Assembly: GCF_034259105.1 (NCBI RefSeq)
Contig: NZ_CP139478.1
Span: 1 to 64,000 of the forward strand
Direction: 5' to 3'
Source: Limosilactobacillus reuteri
GTDB lineage: Bacteria > Bacillota > Bacilli > Lactobacillales > Lactobacillaceae
DNA: 64,000 bases
The notes under the pieces were generated by a model. The model did no database searches, was not told where the DNA came from, and saw only the letters and a list, made by a program, of their open reading frames with translations. Position 1 is the first letter of the stretch, and each line of letters begins with the position of its first letter. Made by a program: the position numbers and the translations under genes. Shown in pieces: positions 46,351 through 57,419 of this stretch.

Positions 46351-46396
46351 AAAAAACGCATGGATTAACTCAACGGGGTTAGTTCGTGCGTTTTTT
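46351..46396. terminator. bidirectional terminator between clpL and the enolase-superfamily gene
   Basis: AAAAAACGCATG pairs with CGTGCGTTTTTT with an inner AACTC/GGGTT helix. It serves the convergent genes. Confidence 0.85.
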
Positions 46397-46400
46397 ACAT

Positions 46401-47504
46401 TTAAAAACTTGTTTCTTCTATAGAGTAACGGTGAATAGTGCTCCAGTTTAATTCATAGCCAATACCAGGGATAGTTGGCACATTGATTTTACCATCGTTT
46501 AATTTAATTTCAGGATTAATAATGTCGTGAGCGAAGTAACGCTGTGAGGCAGAAATATCATTTGGCAGGGTATAACCTGGAAGTGTAGCTGCCGCAATAT
46601 CAACTGCACGCGCGACTCCTGATCCGAGCATTCCTCCGCACCAGCAGGCTATTTGATGAGCTTGCGCGAATGATTGAATTTTTTTAGCAATAATTAGCCC
46701 ACCAACCTTACTAATTTTGATATTTATTATTCGACCACTTCCTAGCTGCTCCATCGCCTGTGCATCAGCAAGACTATTGATGCTCTCATCCAAACAAATA
46801 GGAGTAATTAGCTGTTGTTGGAGTTGTGCATGATGGAGGAGATCATCGGCTTCGAGAGGTTGTTCAATCATTAAGAGGTTAAGTTCATCGAGACGTTTTA
46901 AGCAATCAATATCTCTTAAACGATAAGCTGAATTAGCATCAGCCATTAACATTAGATGAGGAAACTCATTACGGACTGATTTCAGATATTGGTAATCGGC
47001 ACCAGGTTTAATTTTGACTTTTACACGCTGATAACCAGCTTTCACTGCCTGACGTACTTTAGTAACTAAAAGCTCGGGAGAAGGTTGGATTCCGATACTA
47101 ATGCCTGCCAGTATCTCTTTTTTATTCCCACCAATTGATTTTGCGAGTGACTGATGGTTTCTTTTGGCGTATAAGTCCCACATAGCAGTATCGATTGCCG
47201 CTTTTGCCATACTATTTCTCCTAATACTCGTAAAGAGATCCTTCAATTCGGCAGGAGAAGTGAGTTCCTGATTAAGGATCATTGGAATAAGAGTGTTTTT
47301 GAGTAAAAGATAAGCACTATCTCTGAATTCTTCCGTATAAAAAGGAAAACTAAATGCGGAACATTCTCCGTATCCAGAATAACCATCTTCATCATTTAAT
47401 ACTAATAAGGTGAAATCTTTAGTTATCATTTGGCCGAAACTCGTTATAAATGGAGTCTGGAGTGGCAGATTTATCTTATAAAGGTGAGCAGTAGTGATTC
47501 TCAC
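46401..47504 (-). CDS. enolase-superfamily enzyme (MenC / N-acylamino acid racemase type)
   Basis: The 367-residue enzyme has the muconate-lactonizing/mandelate racemase fold. Catalytic residues are Lys in VKVKIKPG (about 165), Asp in LMADANSAY, Glu in MIEQPLEAD, Asp in CLDES and Lys in NIKISKVGG. These are shared by o-succinylbenzoate synthase and N-succinylamino acid racemase. No other menaquinone genes are in the window, so the racemase role is at least as likely. The start is GTG with AAGGAG upstream. Confidence 0.85.
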   Translation of the reverse strand: MRITTAHLYKINLPLQTPFITSFGQMITKDFTLLVLNDEDGYSGYGECSAFSFPFYTEEFRDSAYLLLKNTLIPMILNQELTSPAELKDLFTSIRRNSMAKAAIDTAMWDLYAKRNHQSLAKSIGGNKKEILAGISIGIQPSPELLVTKVRQAVKAGYQRVKVKIKPGADYQYLKSVRNEFPHLMLMADANSAYRLRDIDCLKRLDELNLLMIEQPLEADDLLHHAQLQQQLITPICLDESINSLADAQAMEQLGSGRIINIKISKVGGLIIAKKIQSFAQAHQIACWCGGMLGSGVARAVDIAAATLPGYTLPNDISASQRYFAHDIINPEIKLNDGKINVPTIPGIGYELNWSTIHRYSIEETSF

Positions 47505-48199
47505 TTAGAGTCAGCTCCTTAAATAGTTTTTACTCCCTAGTTTGGAGTAAAGGGTAGGAATTGTAAATAGTAATATGCATAAAATGCTCGTAAAAGTAGG
47601 TGTAGGATTTAAAGTAAAAATAGGCAAAAAAACTCCTAAAATAGGGTAAAAAATGGTTAGTGATAAAGTTGACTTATCATCTTATCTAAACATATGAAAA
47701 ATGGAGTCGATTAAAGGATGCTCTTGTTAAATGTAAGTGTTTTAAGTGTTGTTATATCAAAGGTTTAATAAATTACCACTTGTTAAATAATGGGACGAAA
47801 AGGACGCAAAAAGCTTAAAAATAGTTGTTGCATCTTCTGACGAATGTCTTTTGTTGCAACATTTGTATCAAAGTGTAAGGCGGAAATTGAAGATATTTAG
47901 GTGTTTGGGGTGATAAATAAAAGGCGATTTAATGGCCTATAATTATCACAGGAACGGTTTTAAAATTTTTTAAATTTTTTTGAAACTAGTTGTGGTGTTC
48001 AAATATATAAAAACAACTCCAATGATATTAGCTGTTGGCTGATTGCTTGATTAGTTTATAATCGTTGATATATAAGGAACTATTCCATACATTGATTTTT
48101 GTTCGAGTGATTAATGAACAGTTATTTCGCTGATAAGAAAAGCTATTTAACGGGTGAATAGCTAAAATATGAAAATAACCGTTTGAAAATTTGTGCTAC
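47505..48199. other. long AT-rich intergenic region without a recognised gene
   Basis: This is about 0.7 kb with many A-runs and no ORF of note. It contains the hairpins TTACTCC/GGAGTAA (47530-47550) and AGCTATT/AATAGCT (about 48149-48173), and a promoter-like TTGGCT-16-TATAAT at 48035-48062 pointing to the surface-protein gene. Nothing else could be assigned. Confidence 0.6.
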
Positions 48200-48227
48200 T
48201 TGTAATCCCTCAAAACCTTGATATAGT
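48200..48227 (+). promoter_or_regulatory. probable promoter of the surface-protein gene
   Basis: TTGTAA, a 16-base spacer and TATAGT, about 90 bases before the start codon. A second candidate lies at 48035-48062. Confidence 0.55.
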
Positions 48228-48314
48228 AGGAACTGTTAAGTCATTAAGCAATAAACCTTGCATGAATAATTTATTTTCTTTTGAATATTTTTTCATAAAC
48301 GGGGGTTTATTAAA

Positions 48315-51233
48315 ATGAGAAATTCGAATACAAATAATTGGCGTTCAACTGCTTTGGTTGCGGGGGCAATCTTGACAGCAGGTGTCGTTACCACCACTTC
48401 AACGACAGATGTACACGCTGATAATAGTCAAAACAATGCACAAGTAAGTAATGACCAAGTTACTTACGACCAAGTTCGAGCAACCGCTGATCAGCAACTT
48501 GCACAATTGTAATCAGCAAATGATAGTAAAGAAGCTCAACAAGCTACGGCTAACGAGCAATCAAATGCTGCGAATCTTGCACAAACCAACGCACAAATTG
48601 ATCAATTAAAAGCTAGTCATGCTGCTCTAGAACAAGAACAAGCCGGTGCTATCGCACAAGCACAAGCTTCCACTGCTGCTTCTATTGAGGCGCAAACTTC
48701 AGCTGCTAATGCTGAATACCAACAACAAATTAACGCACAACAACAAAACGAAGCCACTCAACGTGCAGCAAATGATCAACAGTACGCACAAGCTGTTAGT
48801 CAAGCTGCTGAAAATCAACAAGCTGTTGCTGATATCAATGCACAATATCAAAAGACTTTAAGTGATGCAGCTAATACGCAGACAAGCCAAGCACAGGCTG
48901 CGGCCAATAATTACAACTCAGCTGTTGCTAAGGAAAATGATACTTACCAAGGTAAGCTATCTGCTCAACAAGCAACTAATGCAGAAAATGTTAAAAATGC
49001 TGAAGCATCTCTTGCAACCGCAACTGCTAATGCTAACAAGCCTTATGAAGTCGCAACTACTAATGAGGTTGCTGTTACTGGCCGAGTTGCTAAACCACAA
49101 ACAGATGTTAAGGTTCCTGATTATGTAGCAAAATACGGAATTCATCTAGAAGTTCGTGGCTATAATGGTGCTATTCCTGTATCTGATTATACTTATCCTG
49201 AATTTGCTAATACTTACTATGGTGAATATCCTGATAGTGCAGTAATTACGAACAAGGCTGCTGACTCAACTCCACATGATATTTCAGAGATGCCATTAGA
49301 TTTTCAACCAGGTCTATTAAGTTACGATGCTAAAAATGATCATTCAGAAAAAGTTTCTGCTGATGGATTAACAGCTGCCCAAGTCCAAGTATTACGGGCA
49401 TTATCTCTTTCATGGGAAAATGGATTCCGTAACAATGTTTTCCAAAACTACCGTGAATTTTACAATGCGGTTAATAAGAATGATAGCTTTGTAAACGTTG
49501 CTCCAGTTGATTTAGTAAGTACTGACTTTACTGATAACATTGCTAACCAAGTTGTTGCTAACCGGACAAAGTACAATGTTAATAATAATAGCCATACTGT
49601 TAAAGACAGTGGAATGCCTACCGAAGCAACTTATAGTAGCATTATTAATAATGCCACCCAAAACTTGCAAAAGAGTTTAACAAGCGAATTTAATGGTAAG
49701 ACAGTTTACACTGACGTTAATGAAAACTTAACTACTATGCAAGCTGGAACGCCAACTCTTCTAAATTATGCTATTAATCTCTACAACTCAATGCAGGGTA
49801 TGTACTATGGTGAATTGGTAAACCCAACACACATCGGTGGACATGCAGTCAATCTTCTTCGCGCTGGTGTTCGCACTGTGGGAATTGGCTTCCAAAAGCT
49901 AACTGATGAAATGACTGCTAAGAATGGTTCAGGTGTTTCTGATCGCAAGAACCCATCATATGCTGTAACATTTGATCATGTCGGATTTAACATTGATCAC
50001 GATGCTAACTTAACTAAAGAAGTTCAAAATCGTAATGTATGGGGAACTTCAACTGTAGATGCACAATTAAATGCTATTAAGACTGCTCAATATCATGTTA
50101 ATAAAGTACCAGGGACAAAGACAGTTACACCAACTGCTACTGATGTGCAAAAAGCTACTGCTAGCGAACAACAAAAATTAGCTGATGTTAAGGCACAAGC
50201 ACAACAATCTCTTGATGCATTAGCTAGTGCCCACCAAGCTAACTTAAATAAGCTTGAACAACAATATAATGATGCGAAAGCTCAAGTAAAAGCTAACTAT
50301 GATGCTGCAGTTACTAAGGCAGCTAGTGTTCGTGATGCTGCTCTTAAGGCTACTGGAGCTGTTGATCTTCAAGCTTACAAGGCTCAATTAGACAGTGCCT
50401 ACCAAAACTTAGTAAAGGCTGATCAAGTAGCCGCACAAAAGCTTGCTACTGATCGTGACGCTAAGATCGCTAATATCAAGAAAACTGAAAATGCAAAGCT
50501 TGATGCTAAGATTAATGAACTTGTTCCAAGCATTGACCCACAAATCAAGCAATTGCAAGATCAACACCAAGCAGTTATTGCCCATGGTGATGCTGTTCTT
50601 GCTGAACTAAAGGCTGAAAACAAGGCTGCTTATAACAAACTTGCTGAACAATTCAACGTTCAATTAGCAGCTATTCAACAACGTGAAGATGCTAAGAGAG
50701 CTAATGAAGTTCGGTTAGCAAATAATACTGTTGTTCTTCCTTCAGCAGTGGAAGCAGCTAATGACGGCAATGTTGATACTGTTGCTTTCCCAACGGCTAC
50801 AAACCGTCTACAAGCTGAAACTACTGGACGCATTCAACCAGTTTCAGCACCATCGATTGTAAAGACAGCTACGCAAACGCCAATTGCAGTTGCACCAGTT
50901 GTCACTACAGGAAATCATTCTGCTGAAAACACTGTTAAGAGTAATGAAAGTTCAGCTCCAGTTGTAACACAAACAGCTGCAGTTGCTGCTGCTACAAATA
51001 GTGGTACACAAACACCGGTTGCTTCTACTGCTGATAATAAAGCCACTAAAGCAGACAACAATGAGAAGTCAGTTGTAAAAGCTGACACTGTTGCTAAGAA
51101 GCAAGCATCTGCTAAGAAGAGTGAATCATCACAAAAGGTAAATCAATCTTCTATGTCAATTGTTGCTTTAGCTGCCACTGCATTACTTGGTACACTTGGT
51201 ATCACTTACAGCTCAAAGAAGCGCCACAACTAA
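48315..51233 (+). pseudogene. SEC10/PgrA-type surface protein, interrupted by one nonsense codon
   Basis: The ATG at 48315 follows GGGGGT. Residues 1-36 form a signal peptide (STALVAGAILTAGVVTTTST, cleavage after VHA). TAA at codon 66 (48510-48512) stops translation. The same frame then stays open for 907 codons. It has a Gln/Ala-rich coiled region (to about 240) and the SEC10/PgrA surface-exclusion domain (about 270-600, LSLSWENGFRNNVFQNYREF). A second coiled region and a C-terminal hydrophobic helix with a KKRHN tail follow. CAA to TAA would explain the stop. The expected LPxTG motif before the helix is absent (SSQKVNQSSMSIVAL). Confidence 0.88.
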
Positions 51234-51254
51234 TCCAAAACGGTTAATAAATAC

Positions 51255-51292
51255 AAAAAGAGGCTGGGAACTCCCCAACCTCTTTATTGTTT
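51255..51292. terminator. bidirectional terminator after the surface-protein gene
   Basis: AAAAAGAGGCTGGG pairs with CCCAACCTCTTTAT around AACT. It serves both converging genes. Confidence 0.85.
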
Positions 51293-51316
51293 TAAACTGT
51301 CATTTTTTTGTGCGTC

Positions 51317-51901
51317 CTATAGCTTATCAATCAATGGTTGCATAAAATTATTATTGATTCGAGTAAGCTTATGATGGCTTCCTAAGTTTAGTTCATAGGC
51401 TAATCGCTCGGGATCATTTTGATCATTAACTTTAATCATTCCTCGTCTTTTAAAGTTGAAATTTTCGACAATGTGCTGCATCGCTTTATTATTGCGGTGA
51501 GTGTCAACCCGAAAATTCTTAATTCCTTGCATTTGACCAACTGTTAGCAAGTTAGAAAAGAGCAACTTACTAAGTCCTTGTCCGCGATAATTACTGCTGA
51601 TGGCGACCCGGTGAATGGTAGCGTAAGGTTCATCTGGTTGTTGCCACTTTCCCTGTGTAATGTTACGGTAGGTCGGTTCTGGGGTAAGCTGAAGAGTCGC
51701 AGTTGCCGCTACTTTATTACCATTAATTAATACCCAGTTTGTTTGCGTTGCAATATCTTGAGCAAAAGTTTCTCGATTTGGATAACCGTTTTGCCATTGC
51801 GGACTGCCATTTTTCTTTAGAAGGTCCTTTGCATCATCAATTATCTTCATGATCGCCGTTAAATCTTGGGTCTGGGCGCGGCGTAAATATATTTCTGCCA
51901 T
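51317..51901 (-). CDS. GNAT-family N-acetyltransferase
   Basis: The 194-residue protein has the acetyl-CoA binding motif in IHRVAISSNYRGQGLSKLLFSNLL (about 97-120, RxxGxG/A type) and NFRVDTHRNNKAMQHIVENFNFKRRG near the C-terminus. The substrate cannot be predicted. It has its own promoter region upstream (51902-52042) and is divergent from the cardiolipin synthase gene. Confidence 0.88.
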   Translation of the reverse strand: MAEIYLRRAQTQDLTAIMKIIDDAKDLLKKNGSPQWQNGYPNRETFAQDIATQTNWVLINGNKVAATATLQLTPEPTYRNITQGKWQQPDEPYATIHRVAISSNYRGQGLSKLLFSNLLTVGQMQGIKNFRVDTHRNNKAMQHIVENFNFKRRGMIKVNDQNDPERLAYELNLGSHHKLTRINNNFMQPLIDKL

Positions 51902-52042
51902 TAGTATCCTCCCTTGTGATTAATAATATTTCTATTGTACGACATTTAGCCTTATTCAGCGGAGAAAATAGGCGAGATTATATTTCAGAAAGAAGTAGTT
52001 TGCGTTAGAATGAAAAGCAATGAGATGAATGGAGGATAAGCG

Positions 52043-53506
52043 ATGGCATTAACGTGGACAATTATTTGGTGGTGTTTGCTACTGGTTATTCTCGTCAATG
52101 AAATTGCAGCCATTTATACTGTTTTCCGTGAAAAACGAGACATTGCTGCAACTTGGGCATGGCTGTTGGTGTTAATGCTGATTCCTGGGTTTGGTTTTAT
52201 TTTATATTCTTTCTTTGGGCGAAAATTACCGCATAAACAATTAGCCAGAATAAAATCACAAACGCAGCTAAAATTAAAACAAGCACTAGAAAAGCAAAAG
52301 CAGCAATTCATCAATATGCCGAAGCCTAAAGATCAAACCGTCCAGATTTATCGACGGACCATCATGCTTTTTCAAAGTATTGATGATTCGTTTTTGACGC
52401 GGCACAATACTGTTGATATTTTCACAAATGGTAATGTGCTTTTTAAGCAAATGTTTGATGATATTGCAGCAGCGAAAAAGAGTATCCATATTGAGTTTTA
52501 TACAATTTATAATGATCAAATTGGTAATGAATTACGGACTCTGCTTGAACAAAAGGCGGCTGAGGGAGTAGAAGTGCGAGTTCTTTACGATTCTTGGGGC
52601 TCGATGGGAGTCTGGCCAAGTTTCTATGATCATTTACGGGAAGTCGGTGGTTATGCAGCCCCATTCCTGATGTCCCGAAGTAATTTCTTTGATTTTCGGA
52701 TAAACTACCGGGACCACCGGAAAATTGTTGTTATTGATGGTGAGATTGGGTATGTTGGTGGTTTTAATGTTGGGGACCAATACTTAGGACGCGTTCCTAA
52801 ATTTGGTCCATGGCGTGATACCCACCTTCGAATTATCGGCGGTGGCGTTTATGGCCTTCAGCGACGGTTTATCGGCGACTGGAATGCATCAATGAAAAAG
52901 GGTAAAGATAAGATTGTGCATTACCATCCTTACTTCCAACCAATTAGAGTTCATGGGGATGTTGCATTGCAGACTGTCTCTAGCGGTCCGGAAGCGCCAT
53001 TGGAAAAAATTAAAATGGGATATTTACGTCTAATTAATGCAGCGCAAGATCATATTTGGATTCAAACTCCCTACTTGATCCCCGACGATAGTATTTTGGA
53101 TGCGTTAAAAGTAGCGGCTCATTCAGGAATTGATGTACGGATAATGATTCCTTCAATGCCTGACCATGCCTTTGTATATCGGGCAACGCAATATTATGCT
53201 CGTGAGCTTGCTAATCATGGTGTAACAATTTATTACTATCAAAAGGGTTTCCTTCACGCTAAGACAATGATGATTGATGGTCGAATGGCTTCTGTCGGCT
53301 CTGCTAACCTTGACTTTCGGAGTTTTAAATTAAACTTCGAAATTAATGCCTTTATTTATAATCAAAATACAGTAGACGATCTTGAGCGGATTTTTGTTAA
53401 TGATATTCGTGAATGCCGGGTAATTACACCTGCAATGTTTGCTGAGCAACCGCGCTGGTTAAGAGTTAAACAAACGGTGTCACGTCTGCTGTCCCCAATT
53501 TTGTAA
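52043..53506 (+). CDS. cls: cardiolipin synthase
   Basis: This is a membrane enzyme condensing two phosphatidylglycerols. The 487 residues have two N-terminal transmembrane helices (about 3-23 and 35-55) and two HxK(x)4D motifs. These are HRKIVVIDGEIGYVGGFN (about 223) and HAKTMMIDGRMASVGSANLD (about 404), the phospholipase D fold pair. GGAGG lies upstream. It is followed by a strong terminator. Confidence 0.95.
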   Translation: MALTWTIIWWCLLLVILVNEIAAIYTVFREKRDIAATWAWLLVLMLIPGFGFILYSFFGRKLPHKQLARIKSQTQLKLKQALEKQKQQFINMPKPKDQTVQIYRRTIMLFQSIDDSFLTRHNTVDIFTNGNVLFKQMFDDIAAAKKSIHIEFYTIYNDQIGNELRTLLEQKAAEGVEVRVLYDSWGSMGVWPSFYDHLREVGGYAAPFLMSRSNFFDFRINYRDHRKIVVIDGEIGYVGGFNVGDQYLGRVPKFGPWRDTHLRIIGGGVYGLQRRFIGDWNASMKKGKDKIVHYHPYFQPIRVHGDVALQTVSSGPEAPLEKIKMGYLRLINAAQDHIWIQTPYLIPDDSILDALKVAAHSGIDVRIMIPSMPDHAFVYRATQYYARELANHGVTIYYYQKGFLHAKTMMIDGRMASVGSANLDFRSFKLNFEINAFIYNQNTVDDLERIFVNDIRECRVITPAMFAEQPRWLRVKQTVSRLLSPIL

Positions 53507-53512
53507 TGATAG

Positions 53513-53566
53513 AACGGGATCGAGACAGAAGTCACTTATGACTTCTGTCTCGATCCCGTTTTTTAG
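53513..53566. terminator. perfect 22-bp stem terminator after cls
   Basis: The arm 53513-53534 (begins AACGGGATCGAG) is the exact reverse complement of 53539-53560, with a CTTA loop and a following T-run. Confidence 0.93.
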
Positions 53567-53636
53567 CTAAAGAATATATGTTCGTTTTATGATAAAATTA
53601 GAGGAGCAATTTAAGCGATAGAAAGGATTAAAGATT

Positions 53637-56600
53637 ATGAGAACACTGGGATTTGTTTTAGGGACAGCAGCGATGGATCATCAGCAAGTGTTGATTGATC
53701 AATTAGTTGACCAGATAAAGAATGCATCAGCTGATGAGAGCTTTTATTATTTGGTGCCTAACCATATTAAGTTTGAAACTGAAATTAATGTCCTTGCTGG
53801 TCTTCGTGATCGTCAAGGACTTAGCGGAAGTGACAGGTTCGCCTCTTCACGCGTACAGGTACTTTCGTTTAGCCGGCTTGCTTGGTACCTTTTACGAGAT
53901 ACTCCAGCATTTCAAAAACAACACCTTTCTAAAATTGGGATGGCGATGCTAACTTCCCAAGTTATTCAAGAACAGGCAAGTGAGCTCCGTTTATATGCGA
54001 GCGAAGTAAAACAAGCTGGATTTATTCAAAAGATGACAGCCCAGCTTGAAGAATTAAAAAATGCCAACATAACCGCTGATGACTTAACCGATATTATTTC
54101 CCGGGTGAAGTCAGCGAATGATCCAGCAGCTAATCAGGCGTGGCTCGCTAAAATGCATGATGTTGAAATTATATATCATGCTTATGAAGACCGGTTACGG
54201 GACCAGTACATTGGTAATAGTGAGTTATACCGGCAATTAGTGTCTTACCTTCAAAAATCACCAGAAGTTGCTAAGATGCACTTCTTTATTGACCGTTTTG
54301 CTCAGTTTACTGCAAATGAGCAACAGGTAGTAGATGCATTAATTACGAATGCCGCATCGACAACTATTTCTTTAACTCTTGATCGTGGATATCCAGATCA
54401 GAACCATCCAAATCCCCAAGAACTTCCTCCTAAAAATAACCTGTTTTATTCCTCAGCGATGCAATTTCACCGTTTGTGGAAATTTGGTCAAATGCATCAA
54501 AAAGAAGTAAAGGTTTTGCAAAATGTAGCGTTTGCGACGACTCCTCGTGTTGGTGCGGAATTACAACAAGTTGATTCGTATTTTAAGCGTTATGCAAGCG
54601 AGCCAATTGGCCCCAGCGAGCGGGAAGAGCTTTCTTGTCCCCAAAATATTCAATTTATGATAACTACCAATCGGATGACTGAATTGAATAATGTGGCCAC
54701 CCAGATTCGCCAATTAGTTGCTAGTGGTAAATATCGTTATCGTGACTTTCTTATTCTTAGTCGCCATCTTGACGGTTATCAGACAATGATTGAACCAGTT
54801 TTTGCGGCACATAATATTCCAATTTTTAATGACCATGAACGCTTGATGGATAACCATCCGCTAGTAACGCTTCTTACGACATTATTAGAATTACCGCAGC
54901 GGGGCTATCGAACAGCAGATATCATCCAATTGCTGAAGACATGGTTACTTGTTCCACGGGCAGGTACTGGCGATCTGATGGGGCTAAGTGATTTCCAAGC
55001 AGCTGTTTTCGCCACTGAGAATTGGTGCCTTAAGCAGGCAATTGAAGGAAAAAGTGCTTGGACAACTAATGATCCAGAAAAGATTAAGCAATTATGGCAG
55101 GCGCCAGGAACGAACCTGACAGATCCAAAGTATGAACAGTCACGTTTAAAAAAATTAAATGACCAATTAGCCCTTGTAAAAGATTTTGTTGCAAACCACT
55201 TACTGCCAGTTTTCGACCAGTTTAAACAAGCACAAACAGGACAAGAACTTGCCACTGCGTTATACCAGTTCTTGGCTGCCGTGGGAGTTACAGACCGGTT
55301 ATATGCTTGGCAGCAATACCAAAGTACCCGGGATTTAGACCTCGCGCGCCAACCACAACAAGTCTGGGCTACCTTTTGCCAAATTCTCCAAGAATATGTG
55401 GAAATCTTGGGCCAACAAGAACTACGGGATGGAACTAGTGAGGTCCTTGCAGATTTTAGTGAATTACTCCAGGCAGGGTTTGCGGCGGCCCAGTATTCCC
55501 AGATTCCGGCAACGTTAGATCAAGTGGTAGTCTCTGAAACGGGAATTGTCCAAAGCGAAAATCGAAAAGTAGTTTTTATGATTGGATCGACTGATGATGT
55601 GATGCCAGAAATGCAAGAAAGTGATGGTTTGCTAACGGACCAAGATAAGGATATTTTGAGTGCTTATCTTGATGAAGATTTCCAATACCTTCCTGGAACG
55701 GCAATTGACCAACTGATTGACGAGCCATTTGTTCACTATACTGGTTTTATGAATGCTAAGGAACAGTTGATTTTCTCGGCACCGCAAACTGATAGTGATG
55801 ATAAGGAACTCAGTGTATCGCCATATATGTATGATATGGCTCGTTACTTTGGTCAACCGGTTCGTGAATATCCATTAGCTACTAGCAAGGTCGGACAAGA
55901 GAATGCTATTGATTTTGTTAGTGCCCCGCTTGCGACAATAAACCGGTTAGTTGAAGTTAGCCGGCAAATTCGTGATGAGCAAGGGGTTGGCATTGATCGG
56001 CAACCGGTCATGCCCGTTGGATGGCAAACAGTTGCTGAATCGTTGGTTAAGTTAGCTAAGCAATGGCAACAATCAGCAGATACTAAAGTTCAAGCAGAAG
56101 GAATATCACTAGGTCAGCGTCTATCTTTAGTTGCTGCTGGTTTCCATTATCAAAACAAGATTGATTCCCTGGGAAATAAATTGGCTCAGGCACTTTATCT
56201 CCGAACGGCACCCGATGATGAGCGCGGGCGGGTATTATATGCCTCGATTTCGCAGTTGCAAGATTTTTATATTAATCAGTACGAATATTTCCTTAAGTAT
56301 GGCTTGAGGTTGCAAAAACGAGATGAGTTAACCTTATCTAATGATCGTATCGGCACCTTCTTCCATAAAGCGATGGAGACTTTTGTTACAACAATTCGAG
56401 AAAATAATTTGTTATTTGCAGACCTTGCCCACAAAGATAATCAGATGCAACGTGACCAGCTGATTGATCATGCATTAGTTACAGCTCAAGAGAATCAGCC
56501 AACTTTATTGCGTCTCATTAATTCTTCAGCCCAAGCTCAATTCCAATATCAACAATTAACCGCCATTGTTAAAACAATGTTAATTACATTATGCCGCCAA

Positions 56601-57419
56601 GCTGAATATACCGGCTCACAGCCAGTTAAAACCGAAGTTCAGTTTGGAAGAATTGGTAACCAGCAGTCGGGCAACCTTGGCTCTCTTGATTATCCGCTTA
56701 AAGATAATCATCATATTTATCTGCGGGGACGAATTGACCGAATCGATAATCTTAAGCAAGGAAACGATAATTTCTTGACGGTCGTTGACTATAAGTCGAG
56801 TAATCATCTTTTTGATCTCACTTCGGCTTATTATGGACTCTCTCTCCAACTTTTAACCTACCTTAACGGGTTACAGGCAAACTTAACTGAATTGGAAACG
56901 AGTAATCCACGACTGGCAGGGGCATTATATCTTCGTTTGAATAATCCGACAATTAAGGCTGCCGAGTTAAAGAAAAATTCCCTCGATGATTTGAAATTAA
57001 AAGAGCACCAATACAAAGGAATCCTCTTGAATGATCCACAATTATTGCGGGAGTTAGATAAGAGCTTAGATAAACAAGCATTCTTGTACCCCCTTAAAGA
57101 ATATAAGAATGGAAAAATTAAAGCTAATAAAGAAGCGCTTCTCGTTACGCCGCAGCAACTTGATTGGCTGCAAAACATGAATAAGGAACTTGTGATTAAT
57201 GCGGGTAATCAAATTTTGAGTGGTGACTTGAAACTGAATCCTTACCGGTTATTAACTGGAAGCAACCGTCGTACAGGACTTGATTATAGTGACTTTTTAG
57301 ACGTATTTCAGTTTGATAATATGCTTGACCAGCAAAACTACCGCGACCTAAATCCTAATTTAGCAAAAGAAGCATTTGATAATGTAATCCAAGACGATGA
57401 TGAGGAGGATAAGAAGTAA
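53637..57419 (+). CDS. rexB: ATP-dependent helicase/nuclease subunit RexB (AddB)
   Basis: This is one half of the RexAB (AddAB) complex that processes double-strand breaks up to Chi. The 1,260-residue protein begins [20 protein letters not shown], so the AddB Walker A motif is absent, as in the RexB branch. The C-terminal RecB-like nuclease shows LRGRIDRID and [10 protein letters not shown] (about 1050). The stop overlaps the rexA ATG by one base, indicating translational coupling. Confidence 0.95.
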   Translation: MRTLGFVLGTAAMDHQQVLIDQLVDQIKNASADESFYYLVPNHIKFETEINVLAGLRDRQGLSGSDRFASSRVQVLSFSRLAWYLLRDTPAFQKQHLSKIGMAMLTSQVIQEQASELRLYASEVKQAGFIQKMTAQLEELKNANITADDLTDIISRVKSANDPAANQAWLAKMHDVEIIYHAYEDRLRDQYIGNSELYRQLVSYLQKSPEVAKMHFFIDRFAQFTANEQQVVDALITNAASTTISLTLDRGYPDQNHPNPQELPPKNNLFYSSAMQFHRLWKFGQMHQKEVKVLQNVAFATTPRVGAELQQVDSYFKRYASEPIGPSEREELSCPQNIQFMITTNRMTELNNVATQIRQLVASGKYRYRDFLILSRHLDGYQTMIEPVFAAHNIPIFNDHERLMDNHPLVTLLTTLLELPQRGYRTADIIQLLKTWLLVPRAGTGDLMGLSDFQAAVFATENWCLKQAIEGKSAWTTNDPEKIKQLWQAPGTNLTDPKYEQSRLKKLNDQLALVKDFVANHLLPVFDQFKQAQTGQELATALYQFLAAVGVTDRLYAWQQYQSTRDLDLARQPQQVWATFCQILQEYVEILGQQELRDGTSEVLADFSELLQAGFAAAQYSQIPATLDQVVVSETGIVQSENRKVVFMIGSTDDVMPEMQESDGLLTDQDKDILSAYLDEDFQYLPGTAIDQLIDEPFVHYTGFMNAKEQLIFSAPQTDSDDKELSVSPYMYDMARYFGQPVREYPLATSKVGQENAIDFVSAPLATINRLVEVSRQIRDEQGVGIDRQPVMPVGWQTVAESLVKLAKQWQQSADTKVQAEGISLGQRLSLVAAGFHYQNKIDSLGNKLAQALYLRTAPDDERGRVLYASISQLQDFYINQYEYFLKYGLRLQKRDELTLSNDRIGTFFHKAMETFVTTIRENNLLFADLAHKDNQMQRDQLIDHALVTAQENQPTLLRLINSSAQAQFQYQQLTAIVKTMLITLCRQAEYTGSQPVKTEVQFGRIGNQQSGNLGSLDYPLKDNHHIYLRGRIDRIDNLKQGNDNFLTVVDYKSSNHLFDLTSAYYGLSLQLLTYLNGLQANLTELETSNPRLAGALYLRLNNPTIKAAELKKNSLDDLKLKEHQYKGILLNDPQLLRELDKSLDKQAFLYPLKEYKNGKIKANKEALLVTPQQLDWLQNMNKELVINAGNQILSGDLKLNPYRLLTGSNRRTGLDYSDFLDVFQFDNMLDQQNYRDLNPNLAKEAFDNVIQDDDEEDKK

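Noticed and set aside
48646-49128. Two frames of 71 and 88 codons inside the surface-protein gene
   Set aside because: They are out-of-frame readings of the Gln/Ala-rich coiled region (Leu/Lys/Gln low complexity), with no start signals.
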